Assembly (NCBI GenBank): GCA_036481345.1
Contig: JAZGHU010000066.1
Span: forward strand, 1 to 10,791
Reading direction: 5' to 3'
DNA from: JAAOYC01 sp036481345
GTDB taxonomy: Archaea; Nanobdellota; Nanobdellia; Woesearchaeales; WJKL01
DNA length: 10,791 nt
The position numbers and the translations under genes were made by a program. This document shows positions 1 to 6,906 of the stretch, in pieces; the stretch's first letter is position 1; each line of letters begins with the position of its first letter. Under the pieces are notes generated by a model. The model saw only the letters and a program-made list of their open reading frames with translations, was not told the DNA's origin and did no database searches.

Positions 1-465
1 ATACAAAAACTAAAATGTAAATATACTTCTTTGCAGACATTATTGAAAAAGTCAGATATAATTACATTGCATCTGCCTGATAATAAATTTACTCACCACA
101 TACTTAATTCTAAAACATTAAAATTAGTCAAAAGAGGGGCTGTCTTGATTAATACAGCAAGAGGAGGGGTTATTGACACAACTGCTTTGATAAAAGCAAT
201 GAGAAACAGAACAATAGTTTCTGCAGGCTTAGATGTTCTTGAAGGCGAGTGTATTGTGAAAGAAGAGAAGGCATTGCTTAATCCAGAATTTATGAAATCA
301 TGTGATCTGAAGAATGTTTTGCAGAATAATATTTTATTAAGAAAACCTAATGTCTACATAACTCCCCATAATGCTTTTAATTCAAAAGAAGCATTGCAGA
401 GGATATTAGACACAACTGTTGATAATATCAAAGCAATTAAAAAACCAATAAATAAGGTGAAATAA
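1..465 (+). CDS. D-2-hydroxyacid dehydrogenase (D-lactate dehydrogenase-like), 3' part
   Basis: This is the C-terminal 154 residues of an NAD-dependent D-isomer-specific 2-hydroxyacid dehydrogenase, which interconverts a 2-keto acid (probably pyruvate) and its D-hydroxy acid in the cytoplasm. The reading frame is open to the window edge, so the gene starts upstream. A TTG at 31 is internal, because the family pattern (a short helix, then SDIITLHLP) already runs through it. Visible motifs are INTARGGVID with the substrate-binding Arg codon at 160-162, SAGLDVLEGE with the acidic catalytic region, and ITPHNAF with the catalytic His codon at 367-369. The tail HNAFNSKEALQRI is typical of D-lactate dehydrogenase-like members. 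The TAA stop directly abuts the next ATG, so the gene is co-transcribed with the copper genes. Why a dehydrogenase sits there is not clear. Substrate specificity is inferred. Confidence 0.9.
   Translation: MQKLKCKYTSLQTLLKKSDIITLHLPDNKFTHHILNSKTLKLVKRGAVLINTARGGVIDTTALIKAMRNRTIVSAGLDVLEGECIVKEEKALLNPEFMKSCDLKNVLQNNILLRKPNVYITPHNAFNSKEALQRILDTTVDNIKAIKKPINKVK
456..460 (+). promoter_or_regulatory. Ribosome binding site of the 50-residue membrane peptide
   Basis: GGTGA lies five bases before the ATG at 466, inside the last codons of the dehydrogenase gene. It matches the archaeal anti-Shine-Dalgarno sequence and supports the 466 start of a gene that could otherwise be missed because of its length. 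Confidence 0.7.
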
Positions 466-618
466 ATGGCATATGGAATGATGAGTAATGTTGGTATGTT
501 TGGAGGCAGTTTATATAAGGTAATTTACTTTGCACTAGCTGCATTTGTATTTTCCATAATATTCTGGCTGACTCATAACTGGTTAGTAGATGGTAAAAGC
601 AAAAACAAAAGAAAATAA
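466..618 (+). CDS. Small single-pass membrane protein (50 aa), copper-cluster associated
   Basis: This is a 50-residue ORF with an ATG start directly after the dehydrogenase TAA and a good GGTGA site five bases upstream. The N-terminus is rich in Met and Gly (MAYGMMSNVGMFGG). One hydrophobic membrane segment follows at about residues 18-37, ending in FWLTHNWLV, and then a basic tail (GKSKNKRK) that should face the cytoplasm. Its last 29 bases overlap the next small gene in another frame. Short Met-rich membrane peptides often lie beside archaeal and bacterial copper ATPase genes, so a role in copper handling is a reasonable inference, but no catalytic motif is visible. The family was not recognised. 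Confidence 0.7.
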   Translation: MAYGMMSNVGMFGGSLYKVIYFALAAFVFSIIFWLTHNWLVDGKSKNKRK

Positions 619-748
619 AACATATTATCTATGTGAAGAATGTAACTTTGTTTACAAAGAAGAGGATTTAGCTAAGAAATGTGAAGCTTATTGCAGAGAA
701 CACCATCAATGTTCATTAGAAATAACAAAACAGGCGGTAAAATTATAA
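590..748 (+). CDS. Small Cys-rich putative metal-binding protein (52 aa)
   Basis: This is a 52-residue soluble protein with five Cys and two His in a C-x2-C (15,18), C-x3-C (31,35), HH (38,39), C41 layout, with the core YYLCEECNFVYKEED. The spacing suggests a small zinc- or copper-binding fold. Similar short proteins with a CEEC core and a downstream C-x3-C next to heavy-metal ATPases are recalled from other archaea, but no family name is claimed. The ATG lies inside the preceding gene (29-base overlap). The TAA stop shares its final A with the copA ATG, a one-base overlap that implies translational coupling. Its position suggests a copper chaperone or sensor for the ATPase. The conserved Cys pattern and the overlaps support a real gene; the function is inferred. 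Confidence 0.8.
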   Translation: MVKAKTKENKTYYLCEECNFVYKEEDLAKKCEAYCREHHQCSLEITKQAVKL

Positions 749-3360
749 TGACAAAAGATCCAACCTGTGGAATGAAAGTAGATGAGAAGAAAGCAGAAAG
801 ATTAGGATTAACCACAATTAAAAATGGGAAAAAATACTATTTCTGTTCAAAACAATGCAAAGATGAATTTCTAGGGGGGGAAAAGAAAGTTCCAAAAATA
901 AAAGCAGCAAAGGGGACTGAAAAAGTTTCTATTCCAATAACAGGTATGACTTGTGTAAGCTGCGCAAAAACAATTGAAAAATCTATTAGCAAGGTAAAAG
1001 GAGTAAACAAAGCAAATATTAATTTTGCAGCTGAAAAAGCCTTAGTAGAATATGATTCTGCTATTGCTAAAGAATCAGATTTTGAAGAAGCAATTGAAGA
1101 TGCTGGTTATAGTGTTCCAAAAGAAGAGAAAAAAGACGGCAATATATTAAAACTTAAAGTTGTTGGTATGGATAATCCTCATTGTGTTGGCATAGTTGGA
1201 AGTGCATTAGATAAATTAAAAGGAATAGAATCCAAAGAACTTCTTGTTACTGAAAAAGCAACGATAAATTATAATCCTCAATTAATAACTCCTGATAGAA
1301 TTAAAAAACAAATCAAAAATGTAGGTTATGAACCTTTAGAAGAAGAAGCACAAGATGTTGAAAAACAAGCAAGAGAAAAGGAAATAAAATCATTAAAGAT
1401 TAGAGTTTTAATTTCAGCAATATTAGGATTGCCTCTTTTATATTTTGCAATGGGTCCACATATAGGACTTCCTATTCCTGATTGGACTCCTTTAACCATG
1501 ACGATTATACAATTTTTCTTAACAACCCCAATAATCTTTGCAGGATATCAATTCTATACAAGAGGATTCATGGCTGTAATAAAAACAAGAACAGCAAATA
1601 TGGATACATTGGTTGCTATTGGAACTGGCTCAGCTTATGTTTATTCTATTATTGCAATGATATTCATATTTTTAGGAAATCCTAACTTTGGAATGAAAAA
1701 TATTTATTTTGAGGTTGCTGGGTTACTTATAGCATTCATTCTTTTAGGAAGATATCTAGAAGCAATTGCTAAAGGAAAAACTTCTGCAGCAATAAAAAAA
1801 CTTTTAGGACTACAGGCAAAAACAGCTATTGTAATAAGAAATGGAAAAGGACAAAAAATTCCAATAGAAGAGGTTAAAGTAGGGGATATAGTAATAGTGA
1901 AGCCTGGACAAAAAATTCCAGTTGATGGTGTAGTAATTGAAGGACACAGTTCTGTTGATGAAAGCATGATCTCAGGAGAATCTATTCCAGTTGAAAAGAT
2001 AAAAGGCAGTAAAGTAATTGGAGCTACTATTAATAAAACAGGGAGTTTTAAATTTAGAGCCGAAAAAATAGGAAAAGATACTGCTTTAGCTCAAATAGTA
2101 AAATTAGTAGAAGAAGCTCAAGGAAGCAAAGCTCCAATCCAGCAATTAGCTGATTTAATCTCAGCTTATTTTGTTCCTGTTGTAGTAGGCATTGCAATAA
2201 TTGCTTCTATAATTTGGTTCTTGATAATTGGAGATTTCACATTTGCATTAACTATTTTTGTAGCTGTAATGATTATAGCGTGCCCTTGTGCTCTAGGACT
2301 GGCAACACCAACTGCAATAATGGTTGGAACAGGAAAAGGAGCTGAAAATGGAATTCTCTATAAAAATGCAGAATCATTACAGATTACACATAAAATAGAT
2401 ACAGTTGTTTTTGATAAAACAGGGACATTAACCAAAGGAAAACCAGAAGTTACAAATGTTTATTCTATAGAAAAAGGAAAAGAAAATGATATTCTAAAAT
2501 TTGGAGCAATTGCAGAGAAAAATTCTGAACATCCATTAGGAGATGCCATTGTAAAAGGAGCTAAAAATAAAAAAATAAAAGTTCCTGACCCAAAAAGATT
2601 TAATTCAATAACAGGAAGAGGGATAACTGCAGAATATAATGGTAAAAATATCATGCTTGGGAATAGAACGTTGTTTAGAGAGAGAAAAATTAACATAAAG
2701 CCGATTGAATCTAAATTGAAAAAATATGAATTACAGGGGGAAACAGCAATGATTATTGCATTAAATAACAAAGTTGCTGGAATAATGGCGGTTGCTGATA
2801 CATTAAAAGAATATTCTAAAGAAGCTGTTGAAGAACTCCATAAATTAGACATAGAAGTTGTAATGATGACTGGTGATAACAAGAGAACAGGAGAAGCAAT
2901 TGCAAAGCAAGTTGGAATTGATAGAGTATTAGCAGAGGTTCTTCCTGAAGATAAAGCAAAAGAAATAAAAAAACTACAAAAAGAAGGAAAGAAGGTTGCA
3001 ATGGTTGGAGATGGAATTAATGACGCTCCAGCACTAACTCAAGCAGAGATAGGTATTGCGATGGGTTCTGGAACAGATGTTGCAATTGAATCAGGAGATA
3101 TTGTTTTGATAAAAGAAGATCTAAGAGATGTAGTAACTGCAATGGATTTAAGCAGATATACAATGAAAAAGATTAAGCAAAACCTATTCTGGGCATTTTT
3201 CTATAATTCAATTGGAATTCCTTTAGCAGCAGGAGTCTTCTATCCATTAACAGGCTGGCTTCTTTCTCCAATAATAGCAGGAGCTGCAATGGCTTTCTCA
3301 TCTGTATCTGTTTTATCTAATTCATTGTTGATGAAGAGATATAAACCGAAAATTAAGTAG
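748..3360 (+). CDS. copA: Copper-transporting P-type ATPase with YHS and HMA domains
   Basis: This is an 870-residue P1B-type ATPase that exports Cu(I) across the cytoplasmic membrane at the cost of ATP. Domain order: YHS/TRASH-type metal-binding domain (C7, C33, C37); HMA domain with GMTCVSC (C69, C72); a second, degenerate HMA with GMDNPHC (C146 only); membrane segments from about residue 214; actuator domain with SGES (E411); CPC metal site (C512, C514); DKTGT with phosphorylated D556; HP motif (H595) of the nucleotide-binding domain; hinge GDGIND (754-759). The late helices have YN (819-820) and MxxSS (848-852), the signature of the Cu(I) P1B-1 group. The start at 748 is preferred over an in-frame TTG at 691, which lies inside the Cys-rich gene: 748 is an ATG that overlaps that gene's stop and begins directly at the YHS domain. 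A GGCGGT stretch lies about nine bases upstream. Confidence 0.96.
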   Translation: MTKDPTCGMKVDEKKAERLGLTTIKNGKKYYFCSKQCKDEFLGGEKKVPKIKAAKGTEKVSIPITGMTCVSCAKTIEKSISKVKGVNKANINFAAEKALVEYDSAIAKESDFEEAIEDAGYSVPKEEKKDGNILKLKVVGMDNPHCVGIVGSALDKLKGIESKELLVTEKATINYNPQLITPDRIKKQIKNVGYEPLEEEAQDVEKQAREKEIKSLKIRVLISAILGLPLLYFAMGPHIGLPIPDWTPLTMTIIQFFLTTPIIFAGYQFYTRGFMAVIKTRTANMDTLVAIGTGSAYVYSIIAMIFIFLGNPNFGMKNIYFEVAGLLIAFILLGRYLEAIAKGKTSAAIKKLLGLQAKTAIVIRNGKGQKIPIEEVKVGDIVIVKPGQKIPVDGVVIEGHSSVDESMISGESIPVEKIKGSKVIGATINKTGSFKFRAEKIGKDTALAQIVKLVEEAQGSKAPIQQLADLISAYFVPVVVGIAIIASIIWFLIIGDFTFALTIFVAVMIIACPCALGLATPTAIMVGTGKGAENGILYKNAESLQITHKIDTVVFDKTGTLTKGKPEVTNVYSIEKGKENDILKFGAIAEKNSEHPLGDAIVKGAKNKKIKVPDPKRFNSITGRGITAEYNGKNIMLGNRTLFRERKINIKPIESKLKKYELQGETAMIIALNNKVAGIMAVADTLKEYSKEAVEELHKLDIEVVMMTGDNKRTGEAIAKQVGIDRVLAEVLPEDKAKEIKKLQKEGKKVAMVGDGINDAPALTQAEIGIAMGSGTDVAIESGDIVLIKEDLRDVVTAMDLSRYTMKKIKQNLFWAFFYNSIGIPLAAGVFYPLTGWLLSPIIAGAAMAFSSVSVLSNSLLMKRYKPKIK

Positions 3361-3365
3361 AAAAG

Positions 3366-3373
3366 TTTATTAA
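3366..3373 (+). promoter_or_regulatory. TATA-box candidate for the ZIP transporter gene
   Basis: TTTATTAA lies in the 36-base gap after copA, centred about 27 bases before the ATG at 3397, and is preceded by the purine-rich AGAAAAG, which could act as a TFB-recognition element. The spacing would put transcription start at or next to the start codon, giving a leaderless message. Read-through from copA is also possible. Confidence 0.45.
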
Positions 3374-3396
3374 CTATTTCTTTCAATGGATACTTA

Positions 3397-4023
3397 ATGA
3401 ATGATTCAATATTATTATTGTGGCTTTTGATATTAGCTGCTTGCAGTTTTATAGGGGGAATATTAGCCAATAATATACTTCGAAAACATCAGTCCTATAA
3501 AAGATATGCAATACTTGCAGAAATGTTCTTGATGGTTCTTATTGTTTCAGAATTGACAAAAGAAGGGTTTGCATTTACAGGGTGGGTTATATTCAGTTTG
3601 TTAGGTGGAATTGGATTGCTTTATCTGATTAATAAATATATCCCTCACCACCACAGACATGGACATAATAAAATGAGCAAATTAGTTTATACTGGAATGC
3701 TTTTGCATGAACTTCCTCAGGGAATTGCTTTTGTTGCAAGCTTTTTGATTGATCCTTCTTTAGGAATTGCAATTGCTATATTGCTTGCATTGCACAACAT
3801 TCCAGAAGGGGCTGTTGTTTCTCTTCCTTATTTCTTGAAAAACAAGGCAAAGCAAGCTTATAAGGCAATTGCCCTTACACAACTTGCATTTGTCAAAGCA
3901 GGATTGACTGCATATATCATATTAGTGTATCTGTCTCCAATAATTCAAGCGCATATGATGGATATTGCAGCTGGAATGATGATATTTATTGTGATAGAAG
4001 AAGTTCTTTTATTTAAGAGATAA
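3397..4023 (+). CDS. ZIP-family divalent metal transporter
   Basis: This is a 208-residue membrane protein of the ZIP (zinc/iron permease) family. It has about seven hydrophobic segments. The two signature metal-binding helices carry HELPQG (104-109) and HNIPEG (133-138), and a His-rich cytoplasmic-type loop (HHHRHGH, 84-90) precedes them, as in other ZIP proteins. The usual substrates are Zn(II), Fe(II) or Mn(II); the actual metal is not shown by sequence. The protein stops soon after the helix containing IVIEEV, where most family members continue into an eighth helix, so it looks short at the C-terminus. It follows copA by 36 bases with its own TATA candidate. Its 3' end overlaps the convergent radical SAM gene by 15 bases. 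Confidence 0.88.
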   Translation: MNDSILLLWLLILAACSFIGGILANNILRKHQSYKRYAILAEMFLMVLIVSELTKEGFAFTGWVIFSLLGGIGLLYLINKYIPHHHRHGHNKMSKLVYTGMLLHELPQGIAFVASFLIDPSLGIAIAILLALHNIPEGAVVSLPYFLKNKAKQAYKAIALTQLAFVKAGLTAYIILVYLSPIIQAHMMDIAAGMMIFIVIEEVLLFKR

Positions 4024-5400
4024 TCTATTAGAAAGATATCTAAAATAAAATCTATTTTGTTTAAGCCAGCTTTTGAGTATTTCTTTTCCTGCAACCCTCA
4101 TAAGGGCAGGATGGAATGAAGGAAAATAAGCTCTTTTATACAACTTCTTTCCTAATATTACTGTAGAATCAAAAACAGCATTCAATGCATCATTTATTCC
4201 GTTTGTGTAGGTGTAGAAGTCACTAAAGCAGTCAATAAAACCATGCTGTAATTCTTCTGCACTCATTTTCATAGGTTTAAAGACAGCGTGCATTCCATCA
4301 TAAAAATCCCATTTCTTATGTAATAATCTTCCTTGTTTTTCTAATTTAGCATAAGTCCTTGTTCCAGGTAAAGGAGTTAAGATTGAATATTGAACATAAC
4401 TTAATCCAACATCTTTGCAGAAATCAGCTGTTGCTCTAAAATCTCTTTTTGTATCAGTGTCTGATCCTAGTATAAACATGCCATGAACACTTATTCCATT
4501 ATTTTTGAATACTTTGATGGATCTTTTGATGTCTTCTACAGATTGTTTTTTATTCATCTCTTTGAGGCTGTTTGGATTTATTGATTCTAATCCAATGTAA
4601 ACAATTGTGCAGCCTGCTTTTCTCATCTTTGCAACGAATTTTTCATCTTTGCTGGCTTCTGTTCTTACTTGAGCACTCCAATATCTGTTAAACTTGGATT
4701 TGATCATTTCATCCATCAGTTCGTTTGTTCTTTTCTGATTAGCTGCAAAATGATCATCAACAAAAAATATCCTTCCTCTCTTGTATCTTGTTATTTCCTT
4801 CATTACCCTATCAATACTCTGCATCCTATAATTTCTTCCAAACATCTCTGTAACAGAACAAAAAGTGCAGTCAAAAGGGCATCCTCTTGAAGTCATAACA
4901 GGCCATATTTTTATTTTTTTCCAGTTTTTGACTAATCTAAAATCAGGAATAGGAACATCTTTCATCTCTACCTTCTTTCCATAGATAATCTTGTCTTTTG
5001 TTTTGCCTGACAGCACATCTAGAATATTGTTTTCAGCTTCTCCTACAAAAACCTGATCAAAATCATTGACAACATCTTCAGATATCATGCTTGCATGGAT
5101 TCCACCGATTATTGTTTTTCCATCTGGCCTTAATCTCTTGTATCTTTTTGCAATATCTTTTCCTCTATTGACTGTTGTAGTGATACAGCTTAGGCACAAG
5201 ATGTCTGCAGATCTTAATTCAAACATATTTATCTTTCTTCTTAAGATATTCTCATTGATTACTTGAACATCATATCCTGCTTTCTTGGCAATTGTTGCAA
5301 GATAAACAGGACCTAATAGAGGGATAGCCATATATTTATCAAAAACATTTGATTGTGCTCCTCTTGGTTCAACAAAAATTACTTTTTTTGTAAATTTCAT
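4009..5400 (-). CDS. B12-binding-type radical SAM protein
   Basis: This is a 463-residue iron-sulfur enzyme that uses S-adenosylmethionine to make a radical. The N-terminal part (about 8-140) resembles the cobalamin-binding Rossmann-like domain of this class (PLLGPVYLATIAKKAGYDV, then GGIHAS) but lacks the DxHxxG cobalamin-ligand motif. The radical SAM core begins at SRGCPFDCTFC, with cluster ligands C174, C178 and C181. It continues through VDDHFAANQ, YIGLES and GMFILGSDTDT to ILTPLPGT, all typical of the broad BchE/HpnR-like group. The reaction and substrate are unknown. An ATG at 5400 is chosen over the in-frame TTG at 5406 because AAGGT sits six bases before the ATG and directly against the TTG. 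The gene follows the LiaF-like membrane protein gene by 31 bases, probably in one operon. Confidence 0.88.
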   Translation of the reverse strand: MKFTKKVIFVEPRGAQSNVFDKYMAIPLLGPVYLATIAKKAGYDVQVINENILRRKINMFELRSADILCLSCITTTVNRGKDIAKRYKRLRPDGKTIIGGIHASMISEDVVNDFDQVFVGEAENNILDVLSGKTKDKIIYGKKVEMKDVPIPDFRLVKNWKKIKIWPVMTSRGCPFDCTFCSVTEMFGRNYRMQSIDRVMKEITRYKRGRIFFVDDHFAANQKRTNELMDEMIKSKFNRYWSAQVRTEASKDEKFVAKMRKAGCTIVYIGLESINPNSLKEMNKKQSVEDIKRSIKVFKNNGISVHGMFILGSDTDTKRDFRATADFCKDVGLSYVQYSILTPLPGTRTYAKLEKQGRLLHKKWDFYDGMHAVFKPMKMSAEELQHGFIDCFSDFYTYTNGINDALNAVFDSTVILGKKLYKRAYFPSFHPALMRVAGKEILKSWLKQNRFYFRYLSNRLSLK

Positions 5401-5406
5401 TTCCAA

Positions 5407-5411
5407 ACCTT
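5407..5411 (-). promoter_or_regulatory. Ribosome binding site deciding the radical SAM start
   Basis: AAGGT on the minus strand is six bases upstream of the ATG at 5400 and has no spacing to the alternative TTG at 5406, so it favours the ATG. The match to the consensus is only moderate. Confidence 0.5.
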
Positions 5412-5431
5412 ACTCATTTCATTCATAAGTT

Positions 5432-5905
5432 TCATTTTTTCTTATTAAAATAATCAATTATTAATAAACTTAATCCAAATACAACTAAAGACATAGGCCA
5501 TAATTTTAATGATATTGTAAATACTAGGTAAAATGCTAAAAACAATCCAACAAGACTGCTTCCAATAAATCCTAAAATTTTATTTTGAGTGAATAATCCA
5601 GATAAAATAAAACTAATTCCAATTATTCCTAAAAACACAGGCCATAACACAGCTAAGCTATACCATGAATTATAATTCAGATAGTAAAAAAACAATCCTA
5701 AGAAAACAAAAAGGCTTCCTAACCACATCATAACCGGATCTTTCTTTTGAGTAAATAATAAACTAAATCCTGTTCCTAAAATCAAAAGAAAAATGGGCCA
5801 GTGACTGCTTAATCCATCTATAACATTAAAATTCTCAAGTGTAATGACTAATCCAATCAAAATAAGAATAACTGCTAGAACAGACAATGTCCTCTTTTGT
5901 TTCAT
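5432..5905 (-). CDS. LiaF-like/DUF5668-type polytopic membrane protein
   Basis: This is a 157-residue, strongly hydrophobic protein with about six membrane segments in three helical hairpins. Each hairpin has a Trp-Pro motif followed by a small-residue helix: HWPIFLLILG (WP at 36-37), LWPVFLGIIG (88-89) and LWPMSLVVFG (136-137). The linkers LFTQKK and LFTQNK also repeat. This matches the N-terminal membrane part of LiaF-like and DUF5668 proteins, which in bacteria sense or respond to envelope stress; the soluble C-terminal LiaF domain is absent. The function here is unknown. A TATA box is spaced for a leaderless start exactly at this ATG. The gene leads a probable two-gene operon with the radical SAM enzyme downstream. 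Confidence 0.75.
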   Translation of the reverse strand: MKQKRTLSVLAVILILIGLVITLENFNVIDGLSSHWPIFLLILGTGFSLLFTQKKDPVMMWLGSLFVFLGLFFYYLNYNSWYSLAVLWPVFLGIIGISFILSGLFTQNKILGFIGSSLVGLFLAFYLVFTISLKLWPMSLVVFGLSLLIIDYFNKKK

Positions 5906-5926
5906 ATAGGGATTTTGGTTAAATAG

Positions 5927-5934
5927 TATAAAAA
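5927..5934 (-). promoter_or_regulatory. TATA box of the LiaF-like gene operon
   Basis: TTTTTATA on the minus strand is centred about 25 bases upstream of the ATG at 5905 and is preceded by purine-rich AGAAAGA (possible TFB site). The spacing predicts a leaderless transcript beginning at the start codon. Confidence 0.6.
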
Positions 5935-5947
5935 TCTTTCTAAGGTA

Positions 5948-6340
5948 TTAGAATAAAGAAGGGATACACTCTAGTATTCTTTCCTTTAGTGATTTTTTTG
6001 GTTCTTTAGGAACCTCTAGAACTGTTAATCTTTTATCAGTAAGACCATTTACAGAGACTAGATTGCCTTCGTTATCCACCAAACACTCAACTCCAAATCT
6101 AAGGGACTCTCCTGTTTTAGGAGAAATCATGCTATCTGTTACAATATATTCAACTCCTTCCATTTCAACTCTGGAATGATAAGGCAACCAGGCTGTTTTT
6201 CCTGTATCTACAATCCCATAAACTTGAATTGTGTCATCTCCCATTGATTCAAAGCCATATGTAGGCATAAATCTTGCTATTTCCAGCACATCTCCTTTTC
6301 TGGCAACACGATGGCACCCTTTTTTATTATAAAATCTCAT
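5948..6340 (-). CDS. Hypothetical protein (130 aa)
   Basis: The family was not recognised. The protein has 130 residues with no membrane segment or signal peptide. The N-terminus is basic (MRFYNKKGCHRVARKGDV). The middle shows alternating hydrophobic residues typical of beta strands (QVYGIVDTGKTAWLPY, GVEYIVTDSMI, RFGVECLVDNEGNLV), suggesting a small beta-rich fold. It ends in a charged helix, KEPKKSLKERILECIPSLF. The gene has its own TATA candidate spaced for a leaderless start, and it ends 43 bases before the LiaF-like gene start, which also has a promoter. It is therefore probably transcribed alone. The clean frame, ATG start and promoter support a real gene, but no function can be given. 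Confidence 0.7.
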   Translation of the reverse strand: MRFYNKKGCHRVARKGDVLEIARFMPTYGFESMGDDTIQVYGIVDTGKTAWLPYHSRVEMEGVEYIVTDSMISPKTGESLRFGVECLVDNEGNLVSVNGLTDKRLTVLEVPKEPKKSLKERILECIPSLF

Positions 6341-6359
6341 ATTAAGAATTAATCAAAGA

Positions 6360-6369
6360 TATTTTAAAA
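6360..6369 (-). promoter_or_regulatory. TATA-box candidate for the 130-residue protein gene
   Basis: TTTTAAAATA on the minus strand, in the 32-base gap after the CYTH gene, is centred about 24-25 bases before the ATG at 6340. The T-run starting here may also help end transcripts from the polB operon. It is a weaker TATA match than the others in the window. Confidence 0.45.
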
Positions 6370-6372
6370 AGT

Positions 6373-6906
6373 TTATGGAGTTTTGTTCTTTTCAATATAT
6401 TCCTGGATCCTTTTCTTAAAATCTTCAGGATTGATTGGGCTAACTCCTAGTTTCAACATTATTGTTCTGATATTGGGCTCGTGTATTGCTAAATCATCTT
6501 CCTCACTCATATATTCAACTTCAAGAATATGAGCAAAATTCTCAGTATGTTGGAAACAGAGAGTATATTCAAAACCATTACAGGGATAAATAAATTCCTG
6601 CTTATGTGTGATCCAAGAAGGATATGCTTCATATTTTTCATCTAATTCCTTTTTCTTTAATTCAAATTCTTCTTTATTGGCAAGTTTAGTTACTTTCTCT
6701 TTTCTACTTCCTTGTGAAACATCTCCTTGCTTCTCAACCATCTCAAATGTTTTGTTAGAAAATCTCAATCTGATATCTCCTGGTTTATATCTTGTTGTGT
6801 GAACAGATTCTTTATTAATCAATTTAAACTCAGAAGATAATTTTTCAATTAATTCTTTGTGCTGTTCTTTTGTCAGTAATGCTTTTAATTCTATCTCGTG
6901 CTTCAA
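6373..6906 (-). CDS. CYTH-domain protein (triphosphate tunnel metalloenzyme-like)
   Basis: This is a 177-residue protein of the CYTH superfamily, whose members bind triphosphate compounds with a divalent metal inside a beta tunnel (class IV adenylate cyclase, thiamine triphosphatase, inorganic triphosphatase). The diagnostic ExExK is at the N-terminus (E4-I-E6-L-K8). Basic tunnel residues follow: DIRLRF (R46, R48), K59, R68, and the acidic strand motif LEVEY (E129, E131). The length suits a stand-alone CYTH domain with no CHAD partner. The start is TTG at 6906. No ATG is near the ExExK motif, and GGGTGAG lies five bases upstream. It is the third gene of the polB operon. The substrate is unknown; a role in nucleotide or triphosphate housekeeping linked to replication is only inference. 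Confidence 0.82.
   Translation of the reverse strand: MKHEIELKALLTKEQHKELIEKLSSEFKLINKESVHTTRYKPGDIRLRFSNKTFEMVEKQGDVSQGSRKEKVTKLANKEEFELKKKELDEKYEAYPSWITHKQEFIYPCNGFEYTLCFQHTENFAHILEVEYMSEEDDLAIHEPNIRTIMLKLGVSPINPEDFKKRIQEYIEKNKTP

Noticed and set aside
691..747. Longer N-terminus of CopA from a TTG at 691
   Set aside because: The stretch lies inside the Cys-rich small gene and is not like any CopA N-terminus. The ATG at 748 overlaps the small gene's stop and starts directly at the YHS domain.
1704..1967. Antisense ORFs within copA (here and around 2460-3001) and plus-strand ORFs inside the radical SAM and polB genes
   Set aside because: They are shadows of strongly coding frames, with no ribosome binding site or domain pattern.
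4036..4056. Weak inverted repeat (AAAATA ... TATTTT) as a bidirectional terminator between the ZIP and radical SAM genes
   Set aside because: It is short, AT-only and lies inside radical SAM coding sequence, so it is likely chance.
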